Shown: in pieces, positions 1 through 8,888 of the stretch
Layout: the number at the start of each line of letters is the position of its first letter
Position numbering within the stretch: position 1 is the stretch's first letter
Origin: Nitrospira sp.
GTDB taxonomy: Bacteria; Nitrospirota; Thermodesulfovibrionia; Thermodesulfovibrionales; Dissulfurispiraceae
Direction of reading: 5' to 3'
Length of the DNA: 64,000 nucleotides
Assembly: GCA_002634385.1 (NCBI GenBank)
Contig: NSJL01000011.1
Coordinates: 62,001 to 126,000 of the forward strand
The notes under the pieces: model-generated
What the model was told of the DNA's origin: nothing
The model's database searches: none
Seen by the model: the letters and a program-made list of their open reading frames with translations, nothing else
Program-made: the position numbers and the translations under genes

Positions 1-565
1 GGGGAATGTTCTTCTCCGAGAAGCGCCGGGTCCAATCGTCGTCGGAAGCGATGAAAACGGGCATGCAGTTGACGAAGGCTACGCCCGCATCGAGGCACGC
101 TTTCGCATAATACCGCGTAGCCTCTTCGGAGCCGACCGGGAGATAATTGATGAGCATATCGGCATTGCTGTCCCGTAACACCTGGGCGGCATCGCAGGTT
201 TTTTCATCGGCGGGGATGAACCGCCTCTCGTCGGGATAACCGGCCATATGCGCGGCAACTCCATCGAGAATCTCGCCCATCCGGACCCGTACCGGGTAGT
301 CGGGAAGGTCGGGATAGAAAACCTTCGTGCAGTTCGGCCGTGCGAACACGGCCTCCTTCAGCGGCTTGTTCACTTTGCGCACGTCGATATCGAAGGCGGC
401 GACCACTTCGATATCCCCGGGGGTATATTCCCCGAGGCGGTAGTGCATGAGGCCAAGGGACGCATCGGCACAGCTTTCCTCTATGGACTTGTAGTATTCG
501 ATTCCCTGTATTAAAGAACTGGCGCAGTTACCTACTCCGGCGATTGCAATGCGTATCGTACCCAT
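1..565 (-). CDS. ino1: myo-inositol-1-phosphate synthase, 3'-truncated by window edge
   Basis: Converts glucose-6-phosphate to L-myo-inositol-1-phosphate with bound NAD, the entry step to inositol lipids and inositol solutes in the cytoplasm. Reading left from an ATG at 565, the frame stays open to base 1 and gives about 188 residues. The N-terminus has the Rossmann start IRIAIAGVGNCASSLIQG followed by a Tyr-Tyr-Lys stretch, typical of the short actinobacterial/archaeal form of the enzyme. Later segments (NCMPVFIASD near residue 170) also fit. The start is set by an AAGGAG 12 bases upstream of the ATG. The first bases overlap the tail of a broken hsp20 reading frame. The C-terminal catalytic half lies outside the window. 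Confidence 0.9.
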   Translation of the reverse strand, partial: MGTIRIAIAGVGNCASSLIQGIEYYKSIEESCADASLGLMHYRLGEYTPGDIEVVAAFDIDVRKVNKPLKEAVFARPNCTKVFYPDLPDYPVRVRMGEILDGVAAHMAGYPDERRFIPADEKTCDAAQVLRDSNADMLINYLPVGSEEATRYYAKACLDAGVAFVNCMPVFIASDDDWTRRFSEKNIP

Positions 566-741
566 AGTGTGTCCGGTCTCCTTACCTGTTTATCTCGATT
601 TGCTGCAGTCTCGTAAATATCCGACGCCGGTATCCATGCCCCGGACTCACCTTCTACCGCACCCGGAGGGACCCGCTCGAAAAACGTGTGCAGCCGTTCC
701 CGCAGCAGGAAGATCTCCTTTAACGGATCCCGCTCCTCCAT
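532..741 (-). pseudogene. N-terminal remnant of a small heat shock protein (Hsp20)
   Basis: A 69-codon frame starts at ATG 741 with a good ribosome site (GGGGAGGG, 4 bases away). Residues 1-47 look like the N-terminal arm of bacterial Hsp20, ending in WIPASDIYETA, which normally leads straight into the alpha-crystallin domain. Here the similarity stops at about base 601. The remaining residues (NRDKQVRRPD onward) are read from the leader and first codons of ino1. The crystallin domain is missing, so the product cannot be a working chaperone. A deletion or recombination that joined an hsp20 promoter and 5' end to ino1 is the simplest explanation. A short leader peptide coupling translation into ino1 is possible. 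Confidence 0.6.
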
Positions 742-1026
742 CGAACCCTCCCCTTTCATACCTACTGTATGCGGGAGATGAGGACGCAGGGAAAACAGCC
801 CGCTCACTCAGGGTGATTCACCACCTCCCGCCGTTGATCAGACAAACAGAAACGATGCCGACGCAAAGGGGCTCACAGAGCAGGTACAAGGCAGGATCTC
901 TCTCCGTGCCCCCGGGGTAGTTGCATACGTCAGGATGAAAATCGCAAATAGAATTTATAAATGAATATACGTCATTATGTCAAGAGAACGCAGAACCATA
1001 AGAGAAAGAAAAACAATTTATTATAA

Positions 1027-1054
1027 ATTTTACCTTATTTTCGAGCAATGTCAA
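1027..1054 (-). promoter_or_regulatory. sigma70-type promoter for the hsp20 remnant/ino1
   Basis: On the minus strand TTGACA (1054-1049) is separated by 16 bases from TAAAAT (1032-1027), a near-consensus vegetative promoter just downstream of recO. The stretch 742-1101 between recO and the hsp20 remnant contains no gene. It is AT-rich at 940-1045 and leaves a leader of nearly 300 bases before the remnant's ATG. I see no CIRCE element (inverted TTAGCACTC) there. Confidence 0.55.
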
Positions 1055-1101
1055 TGCCTTGGCCGGCCGTACCGCCGCCAATCCCCTCCCGGGGAAGGCC
1101 T

Positions 1102-1875
1102 TCAGGAGGGAATGCTTTCCAGGTACTTCCGGGAGGAAACGCGGAAGGGGCCCAAAGCATACCGGATGTGGGAGTCGATGACGTCCCCCACCTCGGACAG
1201 GAGGGATTCCGGGGCGCTGATCCTGTCGACCACCGCCGAGTTCCACTGGAGGAGACTTCGATAAAACCTGAGGGCACCTCCGGAGAGGCTCATGGATGCA
1301 TCCCCCTCCCTTTTGCAACGGGAGCAAACGACAGCCCCATGGGGCAGGCAGAAGGCATGCCGACGGTCCGCCACCGCGGAGTCATTCTGCAGCATCGCGT
1401 CCCCACAGGTGCCGCACACGTCGAGTTTGGGGGAATAGCCGGCCATCTGCAGGAACTTTATCTTGTAGTAAAGATAAAGAAGGGCATTGCCGCCGGTTCC
1501 CTCGATCTTCGACAGGGTGGTGAGGAGCAGCATGAAGATTTCGGGATGAGGGTCGCGCTCGGCCAGAAAACTGAGGTTCAGCTCCAGTATTTCCGAAAGG
1601 GAAAGAAATGTCCTGAAGTCCTCGCGCAGAGCTTGAAAAGGCCGTATGATATCGGACTGGGTCAGCCGCGGAAGGGCGCTTTCCTCTTTACCGAGAAAGG
1701 AAATCCGGGAATAGGTCAGGGGCTCGAGGCTGCTTCCGAAGCGGCTCTTCACCTTCCGCGGGCTCTTTGCGAAGACCTTGAGCAGTCCGTACTCGGGCGT
1801 AAGATAGGTAACGATAAGATCGGCCTCTCCGAAAACAGTGCTCCTGAGGACAATTCCCTTAGTTCTCTTCAGCAT
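1102..1875 (-). CDS. recO: DNA repair protein RecO
   Basis: RecO anneals complementary strands and loads RecA with RecF/RecR during gap repair. The predicted 257-residue protein begins MLKRTKGIVLRS, the usual start of the N-terminal OB fold. It has an alpha-helical middle and a Cys-rich segment (C154xxC157, C184xxC187, plus C176) like the zinc site of many RecO proteins. The frame is open further upstream, but the conserved N-terminus supports the ATG at 1875. It follows the bifunctional nuclease gene after 90 bases and is probably the end of the era operon. Confidence 0.9.
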   Translation of the reverse strand: MLKRTKGIVLRSTVFGEADLIVTYLTPEYGLLKVFAKSPRKVKSRFGSSLEPLTYSRISFLGKEESALPRLTQSDIIRPFQALREDFRTFLSLSEILELNLSFLAERDPHPEIFMLLLTTLSKIEGTGGNALLYLYYKIKFLQMAGYSPKLDVCGTCGDAMLQNDSAVADRRHAFCLPHGAVVCSRCKREGDASMSLSGGALRFYRSLLQWNSAVVDRISAPESLLSEVGDVIDSHIRYALGPFRVSSRKYLESIPS

Positions 1876-1965
1876 CCCTTCTGCCGGCGGTCGCCTGAAA
1901 GCGGTCCTTCCCGCAGGCACTCTGCCCCCGAAAGGGGCCGGAGGGAGATGCCCAACGGGTACTCA

Positions 1966-2418
1966 TTACATTATATTGCCGAAATCCTCGGGCCTGAGGT
2001 TTTTGAGCCACTCTTCGAGCTCATCCGCCCGCCGTACTTCAAGGACATCCTCTTCCACAAAAATGGGAGCCTGGACCCTGAGGGCCACGGCAACGGCATC
2101 GGAGGGTCTTGAGTCGATGGAGACCTCTCTCTTTCCGTCACCCGCCTTGATAAGGGCATAGTAGGTGTTGTCGACGATCTCGGTGATGACGATCCGGCTG
2201 ACTTTGACATCCAGCCCGTCGAATACGTTCTTGATAAGATCATGGGTAAGCGGCCTCGGCGTTACCACCTTGCCCAGGGCAAGAGCGATGGCGTCCGCCT
2301 CCGGTTTGCCGATCCATATCGGCAGCGTCCTGTTTCCGTCCACCTGCTGCAGGAGCAGGATATACATACCGCTTCTCGGGTCGAACAGAAGACCCTCCAC
2401 CTTCATCTGAATGAGCAT
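1966..2418 (-). CDS. bifunctional nuclease family protein (BFN/DUF151)
   Basis: A 150-residue protein with the BFN fold: LFDPRSGMYILLLQQ, then LPIWIGKPEADAIALAL, then a C-terminal IDSRPSDAVAVALR signature, the hallmark of PF02577. Plant members have DNase/RNase activity. The bacterial role is poorly defined. The gene abuts era with no spacer (the era stop TAA at 2421-2419 is directly followed by ATG 2418-2416), so translation is probably coupled. Length matches the family. Confidence 0.88.
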   Translation of the reverse strand: MLIQMKVEGLLFDPRSGMYILLLQQVDGNRTLPIWIGKPEADAIALALGKVVTPRPLTHDLIKNVFDGLDVKVSRIVITEIVDNTYYALIKAGDGKREVSIDSRPSDAVAVALRVQAPIFVEEDVLEVRRADELEEWLKNLRPEDFGNIM

Positions 2419-3297
2419 TTATTTGAACCCCAATTCCCGTAATACATTGTCTCTGCTGCGCCAGTCCTTCTTCACCTTTACCCACAACTCGAGGAAAACC
2501 TTCGTACCGAGCAGGTCCTCTATTTCACGGCGGGCGCTCGTCCCCACTGCCTTCAGGCGTGCTCCCTCTTTTCCTATTATAATACCCTTTTGCCCCTCTC
2601 TTTCAACATAAATATTCGCCTGAATCAGGACAGTTCCCTCCTCCCTTTCGGTCCACCCCACCACCTCCGTTGCCACCGAATGCGGCACTTCCTCCTCTGT
2701 CTGCTGCATGAGTTTCTCCCGGATAATCTCGGCGACCATGAACCTCTCCATCTGGTCGGTGACGATATCGTCGGGATAGTATTTCGGGCCTTCGGGAAGG
2801 CTTCGGATAATGGCGGCCAGGAGTGCTTCCACCCCGTCTCCGTTCAGGGCGGAAACCGGGATGATCTCCTTGAAGGGATACAGCTTGCCGTAAGCGTCGA
2901 TAACGGGAAGCAATTCGGGCTTTTTCACCGTATCGATCTTATTGATCACCAGGAATACGGGCGTCTCCCGGGCCTTCAGCATTTCGATGATATGCAGGTC
3001 CCCCCGGCCCGGAGGGGAGGGCTCCACCAGCAGGAGGACGATATCCACTTCCTTGAGGGATGCCTGGGCCTCCCGCACCATCCACTCCCCCAGCTTGTGC
3101 TGCGGCTTATGGATTCCCGGGGTATCGACAAAAACAATCTGCGCCTCGGGCAGCGTCTTCACCCCCACCAGCCTGTTGCGGGTAGTCTGGGGCTTCGGGG
3201 TAACGATCGCCACCTTTTCCCCGAGAATGCTGTTGAGCAGGGTAGATTTTCCGACATTGGGCCTGCCGGTCAGTGAGACATATCCGGAACGAAACAT
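2419..3297 (-). CDS. era: GTPase Era
   Basis: Essential GTPase that binds 16S rRNA and helps mature the 30S subunit at the inner membrane. The protein has 292 residues, normal for Era. Visible motifs are G1 GRPNVGKS (11-18), G3 DTPG (58-61) and G4 NKID (119-122), with a C-terminal KH domain carrying GKEGARLK near residue 250. The start ATG at 3297 gives the usual short N-terminus before the P-loop. It is the upstream partner of the nuclease gene, and recO lies next, an era-recO neighbourhood common in bacteria. Confidence 0.96.
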   Translation of the reverse strand: MFRSGYVSLTGRPNVGKSTLLNSILGEKVAIVTPKPQTTRNRLVGVKTLPEAQIVFVDTPGIHKPQHKLGEWMVREAQASLKEVDIVLLLVEPSPPGRGDLHIIEMLKARETPVFLVINKIDTVKKPELLPVIDAYGKLYPFKEIIPVSALNGDGVEALLAAIIRSLPEGPKYYPDDIVTDQMERFMVAEIIREKLMQQTEEEVPHSVATEVVGWTEREEGTVLIQANIYVEREGQKGIIIGKEGARLKAVGTSARREIEDLLGTKVFLELWVKVKKDWRSRDNVLRELGFK

Positions 3298-3383
3298 ACT
3301 ATTCCCTATTCCCCCTTTCGAGGAACAGCCCCCTCTCCCATACCGGGAACCCGGGGGTCCGTTCTCCGGGAACTCCGAGTTTT

Positions 3384-4574
3384 CTACTGTAAAGCGGTGA
3401 GCGCTTCCCGGATCCTGTCGAGTCCCTTCCGTATATTCTCCATGGAAGTGGCGTACGAGATCCTTATATAATTATCATCGCCGAAGGCATCGCCATGGAC
3501 AAGGGCTACCTTCGCATCTTCCAGCAGATACAGGGCCAGATCCAGCGAGGACTGAATGGAGCGCGTCCCCGCCTTTTTCCCATAGAGCCGCGAGACGTTC
3601 GGGAAAGCGTAGAAGGCCCCGGTGGGATTCAGACAGCAGACCTCCTTCAGCGCGTTCAAACCGTCGACGAGGAACTTCCGCCGCTTATCGAACTCCGTAC
3701 GCATCAGCGACACAAAATCCTCCGGTCCGGTGAGGGCTGCCACCGCCGCCTTCTGGGCGATGGAGGCAGGGTTGGAGGTAGATTGACTCTGGATGTTGGT
3801 CATGGCCTTGATAATCTCCTTCGGCCCCGCCGCATATCCGATTCTCCACCCGGTCATGGCATGGGATTTCGAGAGGCCGTTCACTACAAGGGTCCTCTCC
3901 TTTATCTCTCTGCCCAGCGAGGCGATACTGACATGCTCCGTTCCGTCATAGACGAGCTTCTCATAAATTTCATCGGAGATTACGTACATATCGTGCTTCA
4001 AGACGATCCCGGCAATGGCCTCAAGGTCTCTCCTGTTGTACGCCAGCCCTGTGGGGTTCGACGGAGAGTTGAGGATCAGCACCTTCGTTTTTTTTGTGAC
4101 GGCCTCCGCAAGGGCTTCAGGGCGTACGACAAATCCGTCCTTCTCGTATGTCTTTATGTATACAGGCGTTGCATCGTTCAGAAGCGCCTGGTCCGGGTAG
4201 GATACCCAGTAGGGAGACGGAATGAGGATTTCGTCACCGGGACCGAAAAGAGCCTGGGCTATGTTGTACAGGCTGTGCTTCGCCCCGCAGGAGACGATAA
4301 TCTCGTCCTTCGCGTATTCCAGGCCGTTGTCCCTTCTGAACTTGTCGGCCACGGCGTCCTTCAGCTCATCGATTCCGCCTACCGGCGTGTATTTTGTAAA
4401 TCCGTCCTGTATTGCCCTGATCGCAGCCTCCTTCACATAGTCCGGCGTATCGAAATCGGGCTCACCGACACCGAAATTCACCACATCAACCCCCTGGGCC
4501 TTCATGGCCTTCGCCTTCGCATCCACGGCAAGGGTCGGTGATGGCTTGATCTTTGCAGCTCTCTCGGAAAGCAT
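3384..4574 (-). CDS. aspC: pyridoxal-phosphate aminotransferase, class I (aspartate aminotransferase type)
   Basis: Transfers the amino group between aspartate (or another amino acid) and 2-oxoglutarate. The 396-residue protein has the fold-type I landmarks: NSPSNPTG around 169-176, SDEIYE with the pyridine-binding Asp at about 201, the Schiff-base lysine in NGLSKSHAMTGWRIGYA (K236), and the substrate carboxylate arginine in YIRISYA near 371. These match the Thermus-type (I-gamma) aspartate aminotransferases. Substrate cannot be fixed from sequence, so a prephenate or aromatic amino-acid role remains possible. The gap to era is 86 bases. Confidence 0.88.
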   Translation of the reverse strand: MLSERAAKIKPSPTLAVDAKAKAMKAQGVDVVNFGVGEPDFDTPDYVKEAAIRAIQDGFTKYTPVGGIDELKDAVADKFRRDNGLEYAKDEIIVSCGAKHSLYNIAQALFGPGDEILIPSPYWVSYPDQALLNDATPVYIKTYEKDGFVVRPEALAEAVTKKTKVLILNSPSNPTGLAYNRRDLEAIAGIVLKHDMYVISDEIYEKLVYDGTEHVSIASLGREIKERTLVVNGLSKSHAMTGWRIGYAAGPKEIIKAMTNIQSQSTSNPASIAQKAAVAALTGPEDFVSLMRTEFDKRRKFLVDGLNALKEVCCLNPTGAFYAFPNVSRLYGKKAGTRSIQSSLDLALYLLEDAKVALVHGDAFGDDNYIRISYATSMENIRKGLDRIREALTALQ

Positions 4575-4644
4575 ATGCGGGTCCTCCTCTACGGGTACAC
4601 AGTCTGAAGCAGCGTGGAACGCCTGCCCGGATACAAGTATTCCA

Positions 4645-5106
4645 TTATACCTTATTTTTCGCTTTCAGTTCTCGGACCCGTGTGAGGGTATCGCGGTAGT
4701 TCTCATTGGCAGGGCTCAATTCCAGCGCCTTGAGCGCAAGGGACTCGGCCTCGTCGAGATTGTCTCCCTTCGTATAGTAAAGCCAGGCAAGATTGTTGTA
4801 AGCATCGCTCAACCCGGGCTCCGCCGTGAACGCTTTCCGGTAGCACTCCTCCGCCTCGCCCATCCTGTTCATCCGGAAATGGATATTGCCCATGTAGAGA
4901 TATGCCGCCGGAAGCCTCTTCGCCGCCTTTTTGTATTCCGCGAGGGCGTTCCCCGTTTCGCCCTTCCTCTCATACGCAACCCCCAGATTGATATGTTCTT
5001 CCGGGGACAGGGGATCATCGAGGATGATGATCCGCGGCAACGCGCAGGAGGAGAGGAAAGCGAAGAGTACGACACAGCATATCCCCTTTCCGTATGGCAG
5101 CCTCAT
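4645..5106 (-). CDS. TPR-repeat lipoprotein
   Basis: A 153-residue protein with a signal sequence ending in a lipobox (LSSCA, Cys about 21), so it is likely anchored in a membrane facing the periplasm. The rest is at least three tetratricopeptide repeats (INLGVAYERKGETGNALAEY; YMGNIHFRMNRMGEAEECY; NNLAWLYYTKGDNLDEAES), a protein-binding scaffold. It sits 24 bases downstream of the C39-peptidase lipoprotein gene. This C39-plus-TPR pairing resembles the PA2778-type peptidase systems, in which both parts occur in one protein. Confidence 0.8.
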   Translation of the reverse strand: MRLPYGKGICCVVLFAFLSSCALPRIIILDDPLSPEEHINLGVAYERKGETGNALAEYKKAAKRLPAAYLYMGNIHFRMNRMGEAEECYRKAFTAEPGLSDAYNNLAWLYYTKGDNLDEAESLALKALELSPANENYRDTLTRVRELKAKNKV

Positions 5107-5130
5107 TCCCTCCCCCTTCCTCCTGTGGTC

Positions 5131-5685
5131 TCACTGCCCGGCATGTATCCCCTCCTTCGGCCGTACCAGCAGTGTCCAGAATTTTGTTTTTTCCCATTTT
5201 TTCAAAAGAGTGTCCTTTCTGATAAAGATTCCCTCCTCCCGGCCCGAGTTGGCGTATACCCCCCCTTCATCAAAGCCGACAATTACCATGAAATGGGGAG
5301 ATTCATACATCAGCAGACCGTAATCCACAAGAACGACCATAGGATATCCCTCCCGCACTTTCCCCGTGAGGTCTTCCCATCCGCCGGAGTATTGGAGGGC
5401 ATGGAGCCCCGTCCTGTTCGCGTACAGGAGCATATCGATCCCGAGGGTACCCCGTGCCGTCCTGCTGTAGATATCCCGGGCAATGTCCTCCGGAGATACT
5501 TTGATTCCCCAATAGTTCAATACCCCCGCCAGGGACGCGGGACCGCACTGGTAGTCCTCCTGCGGGTAAAACGGTACCGTGCTGATGCGTACCGCCGACG
5601 TATCGCGGCGAGGGGAGGATACCGCACACGATACTGTCAGGAAAAGGATAAGAAGGAAAAGACACCGTTTTGTCAGGGCCGTCAT
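5131..5685 (-). CDS. C39-like cysteine peptidase lipoprotein (PA2778-like)
   Basis: A 184-residue exported protein: signal peptide ending in a lipobox (LTVSCA), then a papain-like C39 domain. The catalytic Cys lies in YQCGPASLAGVLNYWG (about residue 47), the His in SPHFMVIVGF (about 131) and an Asx in VYANSG. Proteins of this type are thought to process or degrade peptides in the envelope. The substrate is unknown. The gene begins a two-gene unit with the TPR lipoprotein downstream. The 254 bases upstream separate it from alr. Confidence 0.8.
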   Translation of the reverse strand: MTALTKRCLFLLILFLTVSCAVSSPRRDTSAVRISTVPFYPQEDYQCGPASLAGVLNYWGIKVSPEDIARDIYSRTARGTLGIDMLLYANRTGLHALQYSGGWEDLTGKVREGYPMVVLVDYGLLMYESPHFMVIVGFDEGGVYANSGREEGIFIRKDTLLKKWEKTKFWTLLVRPKEGIHAGQ

Positions 5686-5939
5686 TTCTCTCCGTAGTGT
5701 GCTCTATCAGGGAAGAGGCGATGCAAATCTATTACAATTGTATCCCATCATCCGGCCTTCGGCAAGAAGGAAGTTTTCTGGGGCGTGACGAAAAGGAGTG
5801 GCACAAAAAAGCTCTCAGAGGGTATGGGGTCCCTCTCACCCGAAAGGGAAGCGCATTATGGAGGAGACGCAGAAATCTCTTGTAAGAGCGATGACTCTTT
5901 GCTGACTTACCTGCGAGGGTGAAAGAATGCCGGAGGATG

Positions 5940-7067
5940 CTACTTATAGACTCTTCTCGCCTTGCTTCCCAACGCTATCAGCACTTCATAGGGAATGGTA
6001 TCCGCCCTCATCGCAAGCTCGGCGGCATCCACGGACATTTCCCCCTGCTTTCCCACGATCACGACCTCATCGTCCTCCTCCGCCTCCTGGATCTCCGTCA
6101 CGTCGACCATGGTGAGATCCATACAGACACGGCCCACAACGGGCACCCTCTTCCCCCTGACAAGGACCTCGGCATTATTGGAAAATTTCCTGTTGAAGCC
6201 GTCCGCATAGCCTGCCGCAATAACAGCAATGCGGCTCTCCCTTTGCGTAACGAAAGTCCTGCAGTAACTGACAGGCATCCCCGCCGGCACTTTCCGTATC
6301 GCAACGATGCGCGTCCTCACCGTCATGACGGGTTGAAGAGAGGCAACAGCCCGGAACACGCCTTTGTCCCGTTCGCACTCCGGGGCAAGGGGCGAATAAC
6401 CGTAGAGCATCAGCCCGGGTCTTACCGCATCGAGATGGGATTCAGGGAGGGCCATGATCGCGGCGCTGTTTGCCATATGGAAGAGCGGCACTTCCACCCC
6501 TGCGGCGGACAGCTCGCTCTGCAACGCCCGGAATTTATTGATCTGCTTCTGGGAAAAGGAAACATCGGCCAGGTCCGCCTCGGAGAAATGGCTCATCACT
6601 CCGGCAATATGGATCCCCCCTAAACGGGAGATATCCTCGATCGACCGGGCGGCGGCGCCCTCCAGTCCGAGCCGCCCCATTCCCGTATCCACCTTGATAT
6701 GTACGGAGATTTGCCTGTTGGCCCTCTCCGCCTCTTTCGAGAGAATGAAAGCAACCTCCCTGCTGCTGACGACGGGGATAAGGTTATGGGCAAGCACATC
6801 GTCACTCTCGGGGCGGGAATCGAAAAGGACGAGCAGCGGAACGGCAATTCCTGCCTGACGCAAAGCCCTCGCTTCGTCCGTAAAAGCGACGGCCAGACAG
6901 TCTGCACCGTCTTTCACCAGCCTGCGGGATACCTCCACCGCCCCGTGCCCATAGGCATCCGCCTTTACGACGGCAATAACGGAACAGTCGCGTGCAAGCC
7001 CCCTTACGACACGGAGATTGGCGGAGAGGGCGCGCAAGTCGATTTCAGCGATCGTTCCTCTGTTCAT
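5940..7067 (-). CDS. alr: alanine racemase
   Basis: Interconverts L- and D-alanine for peptidoglycan, using PLP. From ATG 7067 the product is 375 residues. The N-terminal TIM barrel carries the PLP lysine in VVKADAYGHGA (K35), followed by HIKVDTGMGRLG and RPGLMLYGYSP. The C-terminal domain has the catalytic tyrosine region IAAGYADGFNR and VGRVCMDLTMVDV. An upstream in-frame ATG at 7091 would add eight residues, but MNRGTIAEIDL is the usual family start. tatA lies 95 bases upstream. Confidence 0.95.
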   Translation of the reverse strand: MNRGTIAEIDLRALSANLRVVRGLARDCSVIAVVKADAYGHGAVEVSRRLVKDGADCLAVAFTDEARALRQAGIAVPLLVLFDSRPESDDVLAHNLIPVVSSREVAFILSKEAERANRQISVHIKVDTGMGRLGLEGAAARSIEDISRLGGIHIAGVMSHFSEADLADVSFSQKQINKFRALQSELSAAGVEVPLFHMANSAAIMALPESHLDAVRPGLMLYGYSPLAPECERDKGVFRAVASLQPVMTVRTRIVAIRKVPAGMPVSYCRTFVTQRESRIAVIAAGYADGFNRKFSNNAEVLVRGKRVPVVGRVCMDLTMVDVTEIQEAEEDDEVVIVGKQGEMSVDAAELAMRADTIPYEVLIALGSKARRVYK

Positions 7068-7162
7068 AAGCGGCCGGCACGGAAGAAACACAAACCGGGA
7101 AGAGAAGCTAAAAAGAAGACAGAGAGAAGCATCATTACCTTTTTCCCCCTGTCTCCCCTTCT

Positions 7163-7378
7163 CTACTTCTCACCTTTTACCGGCTCTTCCTTTTTCTCTT
7201 CCGTCGTTGTCTTATTGGTGGGGGTCACATCTATTTCATCGGGCTCATTAGTGGCCTTCTTGAAATTCTTGATCGCCTTTCCCATCCCGCTGGCAAGCTC
7301 CGGCAACCTCTTGGCACCGAACAGGATAACGACGATGACCAGAACGATTACTAACTCCTGCATTCCAAGACCGAACAT
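7163..7378 (-). CDS. tatA: Sec-independent translocase subunit TatA/E
   Basis: Forms the pore-like assemblies of the Tat pathway, which exports folded proteins with a twin-arginine signal. The 71-residue protein has the family layout: a short N-terminus, one membrane helix ([14 protein letters not shown], 8-21), the hinge [10 protein letters not shown], an amphipathic helix [10 protein letters not shown], and an acidic/lysine-rich tail. Clear ribosome site GGGAGGT before ATG 7378. No tatC is in the window. The mobA gene directly upstream fits, since molybdoenzymes are common Tat substrates. Confidence 0.92.
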   Translation of the reverse strand: MFGLGMQELVIVLVIVVILFGAKRLPELASGMGKAIKNFKKATNEPDEIDVTPTNKTTTEEKKEEPVKGEK

Positions 7379-7397
7379 ACAACACCTCCCTCATGGC

Positions 7398-8057
7398 TCA
7401 TGGCACTTCATACAATGGCTTACGGTTCTTCTCTATTGTACTATGAATCGCAAGCGGGAAACTATCCGATACCCTCTGAAAATCTTCCGGGGTATTTATA
7501 TTGATGAACGACCGGCCGTCCGGGTCCGTCTCCCGGAGCAGAGCCTCCCCGATGAAATGGGTGGCAGCCTCCTCGAAAAAACGCTTCATTGATGTCCTGT
7601 CGCTCAAAACGCCCTCTTCAAGGAGGGGAAGGACCGTCTTCGCATACACTCCCAGCAGGGGCTGCGGCGTACCGTCATACACCGGAATCGTGATATCGAT
7701 CCTCCCCGATGCGGACGCCCGCCGGTGCTCCTCGCAGAGGAGGGCGACAACTTCAGCCCGCAAAAACGGCATATCGCAGGCGGAGATGAAGACCGCATCT
7801 CCCCCGGCGTTCAGCAGGCAGGAGTGGATCCCCGACATGGGTCCCCGGGAGGGTAGCACATCGCCGATCAAAGGCACTCCGAGGAAGAAGTAGTGCTCCG
7901 GCATGTTGGTGCTGACAAACACCTCCCGGAAAAGTCCTCGCAACAGGTCGGTATTCCTTTTGATAAGGGGAACGCCTTCGAGCTCGATAAACCCTTTAAG
8001 GATAGGGAACCTCCGGTTCTCTCCCCCCGCCAGAATCACCCCGGTAATTCCCTGCAT
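7398..8057 (-). CDS. mobA: molybdenum cofactor guanylyltransferase (MobA-like)
   Basis: Attaches GMP to molybdopterin to form the guanine dinucleotide cofactor of DMSO-reductase-family enzymes. The 219-residue protein opens with the nucleotidyltransferase P-loop GVILAGGENRRFP, followed by KGFIELEGVPLIKR, the metal-site FISACDMPFL around 100, and a C-terminal FININTPEDF segment typical of MobA. ATG 8057 is chosen over 8084 because GAGAGGAAAG lies directly ahead of it. It follows the AmmeMemoRadiSam B gene by 27 bases. Confidence 0.85.
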   Translation of the reverse strand: MQGITGVILAGGENRRFPILKGFIELEGVPLIKRNTDLLRGLFREVFVSTNMPEHYFFLGVPLIGDVLPSRGPMSGIHSCLLNAGGDAVFISACDMPFLRAEVVALLCEEHRRASASGRIDITIPVYDGTPQPLLGVYAKTVLPLLEEGVLSDRTSMKRFFEEAATHFIGEALLRETDPDGRSFININTPEDFQRVSDSFPLAIHSTIEKNRKPLYEVP

Positions 8058-8084
8058 CGCCGTCTTTCCTCTCACCGGGCGCAT

Positions 8085-8888
8085 TTACGTGACAACCACT
8101 CCGGCATAGCCGACGACGCGGGTGTAATCGCCGCTGGTCTCTCCCGAGGTGGCATACCGTACCAGTTTCGCTCCCGATGCACCAAGGGCCAGAGCGGCAT
8201 AGAGCATGACCGTCACGGGGACCACTCCGCACATGGAGATCCGCTCCCGCCGCACCGTCGTATACAGCCTCTCCGGGTCGAGGGCGAGTATCTCCTGCAG
8301 GGCAAGGCCGTCCAGCCTCTTTGCCGTGTCGTGGGAGACATAATGGCTCATATCGGAACTGGCCACGATCACCACCTCATAGTCCGCTTCCTCTATAGCC
8401 GCAGCAATCCCCCTTCCCATTTCCTCGCATTCCTTCAACGAAGCGCCCATCAGGAGCAGGGGAGCGATCTTCGCCTCCCCTGAAAAATGGGCGATGAAAG
8501 GCAACTGCACCTCAAGGGAATGCTCGTACACGTGCGCCTGGACATCGGCGGTGAGAGAGGGCACCTTCTGCAGGAGGCTCCCGGCAAGACTCTCGTCAAG
8601 GGAAAGAGTCGCGGAGGGAATCTCCCATTCCCCCGAGACCATGAGGGAAGCGGGAGCGCCGAGACCCGTATGGTTCGGGCCCAGGAGAAGGAAGGTTCCG
8701 GGTTGCTGAAGGGAGGAGTAAACGGCTCCGGCCACCGCCCCCGAATACATCAGGCCCGCATGGGGGGATATGATGCCGATCGCCTTTTCCCTTACGGCAG
8801 CGGGCACGGCATACTGCTCCACCTGGCTCTTCAGGCGCGCCGCATCCCCGTAATAAAACTGTCCCGCTACCGCCGGACGTCTTTTCAC
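8085..8888 (-). CDS. AmmeMemoRadiSam system protein B (MEMO1 family)
   Basis: A 267-residue MEMO-fold protein related to non-heme iron dioxygenases. It starts RRPAVAGQFYYG and carries GIISPHAGLMYSG (about 42-54), LLGPNHTG, and VIVASSDMSHYVS, the three His-bearing segments of PF01875. In bacteria it often travels with an AMMECR1 protein and a radical SAM protein, neither of which is adjacent here. Its reaction is not established. The start codon is GTG (8888-8886), overlapping the dnaB stop as GTGA, so translation is probably coupled. Confidence 0.85.
   Translation of the reverse strand: MKRRPAVAGQFYYGDAARLKSQVEQYAVPAAVREKAIGIISPHAGLMYSGAVAGAVYSSLQQPGTFLLLGPNHTGLGAPASLMVSGEWEIPSATLSLDESLAGSLLQKVPSLTADVQAHVYEHSLEVQLPFIAHFSGEAKIAPLLLMGASLKECEEMGRGIAAAIEEADYEVVIVASSDMSHYVSHDTAKRLDGLALQEILALDPERLYTTVRRERISMCGVVPVTVMLYAALALGASGAKLVRYATSGETSGDYTRVVGYAGVVVT

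Noticed and set aside
5805-5836. AGAGGG/CCCTCT hairpin with a nearby T run on the minus strand after alr
   Set aside because: Six bases separate the stem from the T run and the stem is short, so it is not convincing as a terminator.
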